From positions 115,304-179,303 of the forward strand of contig NZ_JAAGWK010000022.1 in assembly GCF_010685995.1 (NCBI RefSeq): a stretch of DNA of 64,000 nt, written 5' to 3'. The first letter of the stretch is position 1. Every line of letters starts with the position of its first letter. The DNA is from Goekera deserti. Its GTDB lineage: Bacteria; Actinomycetota; Actinomycetes; Mycobacteriales; Geodermatophilaceae. Both the position numbers and the translations under genes were made by a program. Below are positions 32,909 to 41,607 of the stretch, one piece after another. The notes below the pieces were generated by a model. That model had not been told where the DNA came from, searched no databases, and was given only the letters and a program-made list of their open reading frames with translations.

Positions 32909-34093
32909 GTGCGCGCCGCGGCCCTCCCCGACGTCCGCGGCTGGCTGGCCGCCCACGAGCGCCTGGCCGACGTCGCCCTGGCCCTGCTGGTGCTGGTCCT
33001 GTCGGCCCAGCCGCTGTGGGCGCACGAGGCCTGCGGCTGCGAGCCGGTGGGCTGGACCGGCTACGCGCTGGTCGCCGGGCAGAGCCTGCCGCTGGTCGGG
33101 CGGCGGCGCCGGCCGTTCGGTGTGGTCCTGGTGGTCGGGCTGCTCGCCGCGGTGCACGGGGTGTCGCAGCTGCCCGAGCCGCTGCTGCCCTTCGGTGCGG
33201 CCGTGGCGCTGTACTCGGTGGCCGCGCACGGCAGCCGCCGCGCCGCCTGGACCGCCGCCGCGGCGACCGCCGTCGTGCTGGCCGTGGTGCTGCTGCTGGA
33301 GCGGACCGGGGCCGACGCGCAGGACCTCACGGTGAACTACCTGGTCTTCGCCACCGCCTGGCTGCTGGGCGACGGCGCCCGCGCCCGGCGCGACCGGGCC
33401 GCGGAGCTGGAGGCGCGCATGCTCCTGCTCGAGCGCACCCGGACGGCGGAGGCCGAGCGGGCCGTGGTGCAGGAGCGCGCCCGGATCGCCCGCGAGATGC
33501 ACGACGTGGTCGCCCACCACGTCTCGATGATGGTGGTGCAGGCCGAGGCCGGGCCGGTGGTCGTGCACCGCGACCCGGTGCGGGCCGGGCAGGCCTTCGA
33601 CGCGATCAGCGCCACCGGCCGGGCGGCGCTCACCGAGATGCGCCGGATGCTGGGCGTGCTGCGCACCGACCCGGCGTCCCGGGAGCCGCAGCCCGGCCTC
33701 GACGGCCTGCCCGGGCTGGTCGAGCGCTGCCGGGCCGCGGGCCTGCCGGTGCGGCTGGAGGTCGGCGAGCTGCCGGCCGGGCTGCCGGTGGGCGTCGGGC
33801 TGTCGGTGTACCGGATCGTGCAGGAGTCGCTGACCAACGTGCTCAAGCACGCCGGCCCGGCCGGCGCCGAGGTGCAGGTCCGCCGGGACGGCGACGCGGT
33901 GCTGGTCACCGTGCACGACGACGGCCTGGGCGCGACCGGCCGCGCCGGCGCGCCGCTGCCCGGCGGCAACGGGCTGGTCGGCATGCGGGAGCGAGCCGCC
34001 GCGCACGGCGGCGTGCTGGCCGCCGGCCCCGATTCTGGCCGCGGCTGGACCGTGACCGCCCGGCTCCCGCTGGACCCGGCGCGGGCGTCGTGA
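32909..34093 (+). CDS. NarL-type sensor histidine kinase
   Basis: This 394-aa kinase has an N-terminal membrane region of four to five segments (about 20-150, no obvious extracellular sensor domain). A coiled segment follows, then a HisKA_3 dimerisation domain with RIAREMHDVVAHHVSMMVVQ (phospho-acceptor H198). The HATPase_c domain contains YRIVQESLTNVLKHA and GGNGLVGMRERAA. The lack of a sensor domain suggests it detects membrane stress or a lipophilic compound. It overlaps the response regulator by 4 nt and lies just before an MMPL exporter, which is the obvious target. Confidence 0.92.
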   Translation: MRAAALPDVRGWLAAHERLADVALALLVLVLSAQPLWAHEACGCEPVGWTGYALVAGQSLPLVGRRRRPFGVVLVVGLLAAVHGVSQLPEPLLPFGAAVALYSVAAHGSRRAAWTAAAATAVVLAVVLLLERTGADAQDLTVNYLVFATAWLLGDGARARRDRAAELEARMLLLERTRTAEAERAVVQERARIAREMHDVVAHHVSMMVVQAEAGPVVVHRDPVRAGQAFDAISATGRAALTEMRRMLGVLRTDPASREPQPGLDGLPGLVERCRAAGLPVRLEVGELPAGLPVGVGLSVYRIVQESLTNVLKHAGPAGAEVQVRRDGDAVLVTVHDDGLGATGRAGAPLPGGNGLVGMRERAAAHGGVLAAGPDSGRGWTVTARLPLDPARAS

Positions 34094-34752
34094 GCACCCG
34101 GGTGCTGATCGCCGACGACCAGGCCCTGGTGCGGGCCGGGTTCGCGATGATCCTCGGCGCGCACGACGACCTGGCCGTGGTCGGCGAGGCCGGCGACGGC
34201 CGGCAGGCGCTGGACCTGGCGCACGCGCTGCGCCCGGACGTGGTGCTGATGGACATCCGCATGCCGGTGCTCGACGGGCTGGCCGCCACCCGCCTGCTGG
34301 TCGAGCAGCTTCCCGGCACCCGGGTGCTGGTGCTCACCACCTTCGACCTGGACGAGCACGTGTACGACGCGATCGACGCCGGGGCCAGCGGCTTCCTGCT
34401 CAAGGACGTCGGCCGGGACGAGCTCGTGCACGCCGTCCGCGTCGTCGCCCGGGGCGACGCGCTGCTGTCGCCCGCGGTCACCCGCCGGCTGCTGGCCGAC
34501 TTCGTGCGCAGCCGCCCCGCGCCGGCCCGCCCGGCGCCGGCCGCGGCGGACGGGCTGACCGCCCGCGAGCGGGACACCCTGGCGCTGCTGGCTCGCGGGA
34601 TGAGCAACGCCGAGATCGCCCGCGAGCTGGTGGTCAGCGAGCACACCGTGAAGACCCACGTGGGCAACGTGCTGATGAAGCTGGGCCTGCGCGACCGGGT
34701 GCACGCGGTGATCCACGCCTACGAGCACGGCCTGGTCCAGCCCGGCTCCTGA
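34090..34752 (+). CDS. LuxR/NarL-type response regulator
   Basis: This 220-aa regulator has a receiver domain with acidic pair IADDQ, phosphorylation site D55 in VVLMDIRMPVLDG, the T/S switch LVLTTFD and lysine in FLLKDV. An Ala/Pro linker leads to a LuxR helix-turn-helix (LTARERDTLALLARGMSNAEIARELVVSEHTVKTHVGNVLMKLGL). It is translationally coupled to the kinase by GTGA and probably controls the MMPL gene that starts 141 bp downstream. Confidence 0.94.
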   Translation: MSTRVLIADDQALVRAGFAMILGAHDDLAVVGEAGDGRQALDLAHALRPDVVLMDIRMPVLDGLAATRLLVEQLPGTRVLVLTTFDLDEHVYDAIDAGASGFLLKDVGRDELVHAVRVVARGDALLSPAVTRRLLADFVRSRPAPARPAPAAADGLTARERDTLALLARGMSNAEIARELVVSEHTVKTHVGNVLMKLGLRDRVHAVIHAYEHGLVQPGS

Positions 34753-34893
34753 GCGTCGACCCGGGGGGAGTGCCGCGCCCGTCCTCCCCCCGCGAGAGGG
34801 AGGGGCGACCCGCCGTCGCGGGGGAGGTGCCGGGCGCGGCGGCGGCCCTAGCGTCGGCGGCGACCGCCCACCCCGCAAGAGGAGCCACCCGCG

Positions 34894-36987
34894 ATGCTCG
34901 CCTCGCTCACCCGCACCTGCGCCCGGCACCGCGCGCTCGTCGTCGTCTGGCTCGCCGTGCTGGTCGGGGGTGTGCTCGCCGCGCCGGCGCTGTTCGGCCG
35001 GCTGACCGCCGCGGTCGGCTCGGTGGAGTCCTCGGAGTCGGTGCAGGCCGCCGAGGACCTGTGGCAGGCCGCGCCGAGCGGTGGCCAGGTGTACGCCGTG
35101 GCCGACGGGCTGCCCGCCGACCAGCTGCGCCCGGAGGTCGAGCGGGTCACCGCGGCGATCGCGGCGCTGCCCGGGGTCACCGGCGTGGCCACGCCCTGGA
35201 CGACGGGGGACCCGGCGCTCACCGCCGAGGACGGCCGGGCCGTGGCGCTGGGCGTGCAGTTCGAGCCGCGGGACGAGCTGGCCGAGGGCACCGTGGACGA
35301 GGCGGTGCGGCTGCTGCGCTCGCTGGACGCCCCGCGCGTCCTGGTGGGCGGCGGCATGCTGCTGGACCAGGAGATGAACGACCAGGCGGCGGCCGACCTG
35401 GCCCGGGCCGAGCTGTTCTCGCTGCCGGTGGTGCTGGTGCTGCTGGTCGTGCTGTTCGGCGGGGTGGTGGCGGCCGGGCTGCCGGTGGTGGTGGCCCTGG
35501 TCGGGGTCGCAGCGACGCTGCTGGCGCTGCTGCTGGTCAGCGTGGTCACCGACGTCTCGGTGTACGCGGTCAACATCGTCACGATGCTGGGGCTGGGCCT
35601 CGCGGTGGACTACGCGCTGCTGGTGGTGGCCCGCTTCCGGGAGGAACGCGCGGTCGACCCAGGCGTCGCCGGGGCGCTGGCGCGCACGATGGCCACGGCC
35701 GGGCGCACGGTGGCCTTCTCCGGGGCGACGGTGGCCGCCGCGCTGGCCGCGCTGCTGGTGTTCCCCGACCCGTTCCTGCGCTCGATCGGCGCCGCCGGCC
35801 TCAGCGTGGTGCTGCTGGACCTGCTGGCCGCGCTCACCCTGCTGCCCGCGCTGCTGGCCCGGGTGGGCGGTCGCATCGCCCCGGCGGCGCCCACCGCGAG
35901 CAGCGGCGGGCTGTTCGCCCGGGCCGCCCGGCTGGCCGGCCGGCGTCCGGCGCTCGTCGTGCTGGCGACCGCGGCCGTGCTGGCGCTGGCCGGTGCACCG
36001 TTCCTCGGTGCGGTCTTCGCCGACCCCGACGCCCGCTCGCTGCCGGCGAGCTCGGCGTCCCGGCAGCTCACCGAGATCGCCGACGAGCGCTTCCCGGCCG
36101 GCACGGACGTCGACCCGGTCACCGTGGTCGCCCCGGCCGGCACGGACCTCACCGGGTACGCCCGCGCGGTGCGGGAGCTCCCCGGCGTCCGGACGGTGAC
36201 CGAGCGGACGGTGCCCGGGTTCACCGTGCTGGACGTGCTGCCCGAGGGCGACAGCCAGGGGCCCACGGCGATGCGGCTGGTCGACGAGGTGCGCGCGCTG
36301 GACGCCCCGGCGACGGTGCGGGTGACCGGCGACGCCGCCTTCCTCACCGACTACCAGGACGCCCTGGTGGACCGGATGCCGTGGGCGCTGCTGGTGCTGC
36401 TGGGCACGACGACGGTGCTGCTGTTCCTGTTCACCGGGTCGCTGGTGGTGCCGCTGACCGCGATCGTGCTCAGCACGCTGAGCCTCGGGGCGACCTTCGG
36501 TGCGCTGGTGTGGGTGTTCCAGGACGGCAACCTGGGCGCCCTGGTCGGCACCGAGGCGCTGGGCAGCCTGAGCATCACCACCCCGGTGCTGGTCTTCGCC
36601 ATCGCCTTCGGCCTGTCCATGGACTACGAGGTGTTCCTGCTCGGCCGGATCTCGGAGATCTGGCGCGCCACCGGGGACACCGACCGGGCGCTGCGCGAGG
36701 GGCTGGCCCGGACCGCGCGCACCGTCACCTCGGCCGGCCTGCTGCTGGTGGTCGTGTTCGCCGGGTTCGTCGCCGGCGGGTTCTCCCCGGTCAAGCAGGT
36801 GGGCCTGGGCCTGGTGCTGGCCGTGCTCGCCGACATCACCCTGGTGCGGATGCTGCTGCTGCCCGCGGTGATGACGCTGCTGGGCCGGGCCAACTGGTGG
36901 GCGCCGGCGCCGCTGCGCCGCTGGCACGCCCGGCACGGGATCACCGAGGAGCCGGCCGTGCCGCAGCCGGCTGTGAGCGCAGCGTGA
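34894..36987 (+). CDS. MMPL-family RND exporter
   Basis: This 697-aa transporter has the duplicated layout of MMPL proteins: TM1, a periplasmic loop (about 30-165), five TM segments, TM7 near 355, a second periplasmic loop, then five more TM segments. The proton-relay-type motif GLGLAVDYALLVVARFREE is in the first half and FAIAFGLSMDYEVFLLGRI in the second. The C-terminus is short. Homologues export lipids, siderophores or antibiotics. The adjacent two-component system suggests inducible export. ATG 34894 follows AAGAGGAG. Confidence 0.92.
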   Translation: MLASLTRTCARHRALVVVWLAVLVGGVLAAPALFGRLTAAVGSVESSESVQAAEDLWQAAPSGGQVYAVADGLPADQLRPEVERVTAAIAALPGVTGVATPWTTGDPALTAEDGRAVALGVQFEPRDELAEGTVDEAVRLLRSLDAPRVLVGGGMLLDQEMNDQAAADLARAELFSLPVVLVLLVVLFGGVVAAGLPVVVALVGVAATLLALLLVSVVTDVSVYAVNIVTMLGLGLAVDYALLVVARFREERAVDPGVAGALARTMATAGRTVAFSGATVAAALAALLVFPDPFLRSIGAAGLSVVLLDLLAALTLLPALLARVGGRIAPAAPTASSGGLFARAARLAGRRPALVVLATAAVLALAGAPFLGAVFADPDARSLPASSASRQLTEIADERFPAGTDVDPVTVVAPAGTDLTGYARAVRELPGVRTVTERTVPGFTVLDVLPEGDSQGPTAMRLVDEVRALDAPATVRVTGDAAFLTDYQDALVDRMPWALLVLLGTTTVLLFLFTGSLVVPLTAIVLSTLSLGATFGALVWVFQDGNLGALVGTEALGSLSITTPVLVFAIAFGLSMDYEVFLLGRISEIWRATGDTDRALREGLARTARTVTSAGLLLVVVFAGFVAGGFSPVKQVGLGLVLAVLADITLVRMLLLPAVMTLLGRANWWAPAPLRRWHARHGITEEPAVPQPAVSAA

Positions 36988-37111
36988 CGGCTGCCCGGAG
37001 CGGGTGCCGCGCAGTCACCCGGCCGGGCGATCGGTGACGGTCCGGGGCTGACGCAGCGTGGCCGCCGTCCCTAGCGTGACGGCGTCCACTCCCGGCCCAG
37101 GAGGTCCCGCG

Positions 37112-37408
37112 TTGCGCCTGTTCCGCCGCCGGCCCGCACCACCGCCGGGCATCGCCGAGGTGGTCGGCGGCAGTGCCGCCCGTCGTGCCGGGGGCACCGC
37201 CGAGCTCGGCCCGGACGCCGCGCGCCTGCACGCCCGCGCCGTGGCCCGCCGGACCCGGGCCCGGACCGGGGTGCCGCTGGGCTCGCTCGCCGCCTCCGCG
37301 GCCCTGGCCGGGCTGCGCGAGCCGGGTGCGCCGCGGCTGCGCCCGGGCACCCCCGGGCCGTTGCCGGCCCGCCGCGCCCACCTGGTCCTGGCCGCCCCCG
37401 ACCGCTGA
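37112..37408 (+). CDS. small basic protein of unknown function
   Basis: The 98-aa product is rich in Arg, Ala and Pro, with no recognised domain. It begins RLFRRRPAPPPGIAEVVGGS and continues with a predicted helix (LHARAVARRTRARTGVPLGSLAASAALAGL). The TTG at 37112 has CAGGAGG eight bases upstream, which is strong evidence for translation, and a likely -10 element (CCTAGCGT) lies at about 37070. The coding call is plausible but not certain. It is convergent with the ADP-ribosylglycohydrolase gene, 8 bp apart. Confidence 0.5.
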   Translation: MRLFRRRPAPPPGIAEVVGGSAARRAGGTAELGPDAARLHARAVARRTRARTGVPLGSLAASAALAGLREPGAPRLRPGTPGPLPARRAHLVLAAPDR

Positions 37409-37416
37409 GCCGGCGG

Positions 37417-38715
37417 TCAGCCCATCCGCTCCAGCGCCGCGGTGAAGCTGTCGTTGTCGGTGCTCAGGTAGGGCCAGGTCTCCAGCACGGCGTCGGTGGC
37501 CTGCTCGACCGACATGCCCGCCGTGCGGCGCAGCCAGGCCCGCAGGACCAGCCCGGTGCGTGACTGGCCGGCGTAGCAGTGCACCAGCACCGGCCGGCCC
37601 TCGGCGCGCAGTGCCGCGATGTCGTCGAGCACGTCGGCGAGCACCACGTCGATCTCGGTGTTGCTGTCGTCGTCCACCAGGTGCGCGAAACGCTGGACGG
37701 CGTGCGCGAACCGGGTGCCGGTGCGGCACAGCGAGATGACCGCGAAGTCCGGGGAGCTGCCGCGGGCACCGTCCAGGTCCGACGCCCACAGACCCTCCAC
37801 CACCTCCTCCGGACCCGGGCCCATCTCCAGCGGCCGCTCGAACGCCGGGATCCGGTCGCCGTCCAGACCGGCGGCCAGCTTGTAGAGGTCGGCCAGCCAC
37901 CAGTCCTTGTCCGCGGCGCCGGGCACCCGGCCGTGCACGACCGAGGTCCAGCGCATCGGGATGCCGACCACGCCGTGCACCGCGCCTGCCAGCGCGCCGG
38001 TCACCGCGGCCACGCCGGCGGTGTCGCCACCGAGGTCCACCGCCCGGCGCAGCGCGTCGGCGACCGGCGCGCCCCCGTGCAGCGCCCACAGCGCCCGGGC
38101 CAGCACGGGTGCGCCGTCGGCCGGGGGGTCGCCGGCGTCCAGCGCGGTGCGCCAGTGGTCCCGCTGCCCGGCCGGGAGGAGCTCCAGCGCCCCGGGGACC
38201 GCGGACGCCGGGTCGGCGCCGTCGAAGGCGGCGCGCAGCAGCCCGGCGAACAGCACGCACTCCGCGGCCACCGCGGCGTCCCCGCCCAGGCGCTCGGCGA
38301 CCCGGCGGGTGAGGTCGGCCGTCGCGTCGGGTCCCTGCCGGGCGGCGAACAGGGCGGTGGGCACCGTGTGCAGCAGGGCGCTGCTGCCGGGTGCGGTGCT
38401 CTCGGGTGCGGTGCCGCCTGCTGCGGTGCCGGCGGGGCTGGTGTCGTCAGCCGCGACGTCGGCCAGGCCGCGGTGCTCCACCAGCGAGGTGGCCAGCAGC
38501 AGGGTCTGCTCGACGTCGTCGGTGGTGCCGCCGGGGTCCAGGCCCAGCGGGCCGCCGCCGCACATCTCGGTGTGCACCCCGCGGGCGGGCGCCGGGAAGC
38601 GGGCGCTGAACCCCCGGGGCGGGGCACCGGTGAACGGGGCACCGAGCGCGTTGCCCACCGCTGCCCCCACCAGCGCTCCGGTCACCCGGTGGGTGCGGGG
38701 CATCGAGGCGTCCAT
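37417..38715 (-). CDS. ADP-ribosylglycohydrolase fused to a dual-specificity phosphatase domain
   Basis: This 432-aa protein has two enzymatic halves. Residues 1-270 form an ADP-ribosylglycohydrolase (ARH) domain: TGALVGAAVGNALGAPF, the metal-binding PGGTTDDVEQTLLLA, and LGGDTAGVAAVTGALAGAVHG carrying the second metal-ligand set. Residues about 300-432 form a tyrosine/dual-specificity phosphatase with P-loop VHCYAGQSRTG (C380, arginine retained) and an upstream aspartate-rich loop (VDDDSNTEID) that could provide the general acid. The fusion suggests removal of ADP-ribose and phosphate, perhaps successive steps on an ADP-ribose product. It sits alone next to a hemerythrin-like gene on the same strand. 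Confidence 0.88.
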   Translation of the reverse strand: MDASMPRTHRVTGALVGAAVGNALGAPFTGAPPRGFSARFPAPARGVHTEMCGGGPLGLDPGGTTDDVEQTLLLATSLVEHRGLADVAADDTSPAGTAAGGTAPESTAPGSSALLHTVPTALFAARQGPDATADLTRRVAERLGGDAAVAAECVLFAGLLRAAFDGADPASAVPGALELLPAGQRDHWRTALDAGDPPADGAPVLARALWALHGGAPVADALRRAVDLGGDTAGVAAVTGALAGAVHGVVGIPMRWTSVVHGRVPGAADKDWWLADLYKLAAGLDGDRIPAFERPLEMGPGPEEVVEGLWASDLDGARGSSPDFAVISLCRTGTRFAHAVQRFAHLVDDDSNTEIDVVLADVLDDIAALRAEGRPVLVHCYAGQSRTGLVLRAWLRRTAGMSVEQATDAVLETWPYLSTDNDSFTAALERMG

Positions 38716-38758
38716 CCCCCCATCGTGCCGCGCGTGCGCGGCACCCGCCCGCCGCGGG

Positions 38759-39532
38759 TCAGCCGGGCAGTGGGCCGCCGGCTGCCGGGGCGGGCGTCGC
38801 CGCGCCGCGCACCCGCTCCACCGCGGACCGGGCCGTGCGCTGACCGTGCACCCGCCAGGCCGTCCGCAGCCCGGGGCTGAGCGAGGCCATCAGCCGGGCA
38901 CGGTCGCCCGCGCTGGCGTCCTCCAGGGCCAGGCCGAGCACCAGCATCCGCTCCGGGCCGGTGAGCGGGTCGTCGGCCGAGCGGATCAACCGGGTCCAGT
39001 CCTGCGGGGACAGGTGGGCGTGCAGCAGCGGCAGCAGCGCCTCCTCCTCGGTGCCGGTCTGCACGACCACGGCCTCGACCACCCGGGCGCAGGCGCCGGT
39101 GAAGGCGGCGCGGGCGGGCTCGCTCGGGGTGGTGCGCCAGGTGCCGGCAGCCACGACCAGTTCGTCCAGCAGGAGGCCGACCACGGCGGTGCGCTCGGTC
39201 CAGTCGCCCACGTGCGCCGCTGCCCGGGTCCGCTCGCGCGGCGGGACGCTGCGCAGCAGGGCCGGCCAGAGCAGGTCGCGCTCGAGGGCGTGGTGGCGCT
39301 GCAGCACGCCACCGATCAGCTCGGCGTGCATGGTGAGCTCCCCGGCGCGCACGGCGTCGCCGGCCTCGGCAGCGGCGGCGAGGTCGACGAGGATGCGGAA
39401 CTCGCGGCGGGCCAGCTGGTGCACCACCCGCTGGTGGGCGACCGCGGCGGCGGCGGTGCTGCGCCGGAACGGGGGGACGGCGTCGGCCGACTGCTCGAGC
39501 AGGGGCTGGTCGGGGACGGTGTCGGCGTTCAT
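38759..39532 (-). CDS. hemerythrin-like (HHE) domain protein
   Basis: This 257-aa, mostly helical protein shows a hemerythrin-type metal pattern: HQRVVHQLARREF (about 33-45), HAELIGGVLQRHHALERDLLWPAL and EEEALLPLLHAHL. These histidines and glutamates would hold a di-iron centre for oxygen, nitric oxide or redox sensing. The C-terminal third (PLTGPERMLVLGLALED...) resembles other actinobacterial members. The start is ATG 39532 after GAGGC. It lies 43 bp upstream of the ARH-phosphatase gene on the same strand and may be co-transcribed. Confidence 0.7.
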   Translation of the reverse strand: MNADTVPDQPLLEQSADAVPPFRRSTAAAAVAHQRVVHQLARREFRILVDLAAAAEAGDAVRAGELTMHAELIGGVLQRHHALERDLLWPALLRSVPPRERTRAAAHVGDWTERTAVVGLLLDELVVAAGTWRTTPSEPARAAFTGACARVVEAVVVQTGTEEEALLPLLHAHLSPQDWTRLIRSADDPLTGPERMLVLGLALEDASAGDRARLMASLSPGLRTAWRVHGQRTARSAVERVRGAATPAPAAGGPLPG

Positions 39533-39756
39533 GGGGGCCTCGTCGCGGCGCCGGGGGTGTGAAGCCCTGACGGTAGGCGTGGACGGCGCCCCGCGCTGGG
39601 TCGGTGCGGGTTCCGTGACCCAATGGTGTCGTGACGGCGCCCGCTGTGCCCGGTCCGTCACGCAGCGAGGGCGAGGCTCCCCGGGTGTCGTGGGCGACAG
39701 GCCGTTCGGCCCCTGTGCGGGGGCGGCGGCGGGTGTACTTTCCCGCCATGGGGGCG

Positions 39757-40017
39757 ATGGCTGTGAGTAGTGTCTCAGTTGCTGCACGCAATCTGGGCGC
39801 GGTGATCGACGACGCGTCCCGCGGGCCGGTCCACCTCACCCGGCGGGGCCGGCCGGTCGCCGCGGTGATCGCCGTCCGTGACCTGGACCGGCTGCAGCGC
39901 CTCGCCGAGGACATGACCGACATCCTCGACGCGGAGGCCGCCCGGCACGAGATGCGCGAGACCGGCGTCGAGCCGCTCCTGTGGGAGCGGGTGCGGGCAG
40001 ACCTCGGTCTGCGCTGA
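39757..40017 (+). CDS. Phd/YefM-type antitoxin
   Basis: This 86-aa protein starts VSSVSVAARNLGAVIDDASRGPVHLTRRGRPVAAVIAVRDLDRLQRL, the Phd/YefM DNA-binding fold. An acidic helical C-terminus (DILDAEAARHEMRE) would wrap the toxin. The ATG at 39757 or the in-frame ATG 9 nt upstream could be used. The RelE-type toxin follows 27 bp later. The pair is probably autoregulated from the 200-bp upstream region shared with the hemerythrin gene. Confidence 0.9.
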   Translation: MAVSSVSVAARNLGAVIDDASRGPVHLTRRGRPVAAVIAVRDLDRLQRLAEDMTDILDAEAARHEMRETGVEPLLWERVRADLGLR

Positions 40018-40044
40018 GCGCATCGCGGAGCAGGAGGTCGGGGC

Positions 40045-40314
40045 GTGCGGCCACAGGTGCGGCTGAGCCCGTCCGCGGCCCGGCAGCTGCGCGCGCTGGA
40101 CGCCGCCGGCCGGGAGCGCGTCCGGGCCACGGTGGAGCTGCTCGCCGTCGACCCGCGGCCGCCGTCGGCGCAGCAGCTGCGCGGCGGCGCGGGCGAGTGG
40201 CGGGTGCGCACCGGCGGCTACCGGGTCGTCTACGAGCTGGACGAGCGCGGGGTCGTCGTCCTGTTCCTGGAGGTCGGCGACGGGGGCGGGGCGGCGGCAC
40301 CCGGCCGCGGCTGA
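40045..40314 (+). CDS. RelE/ParE-type toxin
   Basis: This 89-aa protein has the RelE fold signature: VRLSPSAARQLRALDAAGRERV, a positively charged middle, and the strand pair GGAGEWRVRTGGYRVVYELDERGVVVLFLEVG, where RVRxGxYRVVY carries the catalytic-face arginines. RelE toxins cut mRNA on the ribosome. The GTG start has GCAGGAGG upstream. It is translated 27 bp after its antitoxin. It ends 19 bp before the MFS transporter, which is probably unrelated. Confidence 0.9.
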   Translation: MRPQVRLSPSAARQLRALDAAGRERVRATVELLAVDPRPPSAQQLRGGAGEWRVRTGGYRVVYELDERGVVVLFLEVGDGGGAAAPGRG

Positions 40315-40333
40315 GACCTGACACCGTCAGGGC

Positions 40334-41605
40334 ATGGGAGCGACACAGCAGGGCACCGCCGCGGGCCGGCTACCGGTCGCGTTCTGGCGGCTGTGGGCCG
40401 CGTCCACGCTGTCCAACACCGCCGACGGCGTGCTCAAGCTGGCGCTGCCGCTGGTCGCGGTGCAGACCACCCGGTCACCGGCGCTGGTCGCCGGGCTCGC
40501 GGTGGCGCTCTCGCTGCCCTGGCTGGTGGTGTCGCTGCCGGTCGGTGCCCTGGTGGACCGTTGGGACCGGCGCCGGGCGGTGCTCGGCGCCCAGGCGCTG
40601 CGCGTCCTGGTCCTCGGCGCCCTGACCGCCGCGGTGCTGGTGGACGGCGGGTCGATCGCGGCGCTGTACGTCGCGGCCTTCGCCCTGGGTGTCGCCGAGA
40701 CTCTGTACGACACCGCGGCGCAGTCGCTGGTGCCTCAGCTCGTGCCGCCCGGCCAGCTGTCCCGGGCCAACGGCCGGCTGTTCGCCGCCGAGATGACCGC
40801 CGGTCAGTTCCTCGGACCGCCGCTGGCCGGCGTGCTCGCCGCCGCGGGCGCCGCCGCCGCGTTCGGCACGACGGCCGGGCTCTGGGTGCTCGCCGGCCTG
40901 GCACTGGTGACGCTGCGCGGGGACTTCCGCACCGGCGACGGCCGGCGGGCCGGGATGCGGGCGGAGATCGCCGAGGGGCTGGGCTTCTCGTGGCGGCAGC
41001 CGCTGCTGCGCACCATCGCCGTCCTCGTCGGGGTGACGAACCTGGCGCTCAACGCCACGTTCGCCGTGCTCGTGCTGTACGCCGTCGGCCCCGGCTCGGC
41101 GATGGGGCTCACCGGGTCGGGGCTGGGCCTGCTGCTGGCGGTCGCCGCGGCGGGCAGCGTGGCCGGCTCCTTCCTCGCCGGCCCGCTGGAACGCCGGATC
41201 GGGCGGGCGTGGTGCATCCGGCTGGGGTTGGGCACCGGCGCGCTGTTCATGGCCGCACCGGCCGCGTCCGCGCACCCCGTCGTCGTCGGTGCCGGGTTCC
41301 TGGTGGGCGGAGCCGGGTTGGTCGTCTCGAACGTGATGACCATGTCGCTGCGTCAGCGGATCACCCCGGCGCGGCTGCTCGGCCGGGTCAACAGCGGGTT
41401 CCGGCTGGTCAGCTGGGGCGCGCTGCCGCTGGGTGCCGCTGCCGGGGGCCTGCTGGCGTCGGCAGTGGGCCTGCGCGCGACGTTCGCCGGGGCGGCCGCG
41501 CTGTCCCTGGCGGTGCTGGTGCTCACCCGGTGGACCACCGACGAGCGCATGGACGCCGCCGAGGCGGCGGTGGCCGCTGCCCGCGAGCCGGACCCCGCGG
41601 GCTGA
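40334..41605 (+). CDS. MFS transporter (exporter type)
   Basis: This 423-aa protein has twelve predicted membrane segments. It has the MFS loop 2-3 motif DRWDRRRAVLG, the segment AETLYDTAAQSLVPQLVPPGQLSRANGRL characteristic of the enterobactin-exporter-like (MFS_3) group, and a second such loop near RITPARLLGRVNSGFRLVSWG. It most likely exports a small molecule. The substrate is not predictable. ATG at 40334, 20 bp after the toxin stop, possibly read through from that transcript. Confidence 0.9.
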   Translation: MGATQQGTAAGRLPVAFWRLWAASTLSNTADGVLKLALPLVAVQTTRSPALVAGLAVALSLPWLVVSLPVGALVDRWDRRRAVLGAQALRVLVLGALTAAVLVDGGSIAALYVAAFALGVAETLYDTAAQSLVPQLVPPGQLSRANGRLFAAEMTAGQFLGPPLAGVLAAAGAAAAFGTTAGLWVLAGLALVTLRGDFRTGDGRRAGMRAEIAEGLGFSWRQPLLRTIAVLVGVTNLALNATFAVLVLYAVGPGSAMGLTGSGLGLLLAVAAAGSVAGSFLAGPLERRIGRAWCIRLGLGTGALFMAAPAASAHPVVVGAGFLVGGAGLVVSNVMTMSLRQRITPARLLGRVNSGFRLVSWGALPLGAAAGGLLASAVGLRATFAGAAALSLAVLVLTRWTTDERMDAAEAAVAAAREPDPAG

Positions 41606-41607
41606 GC

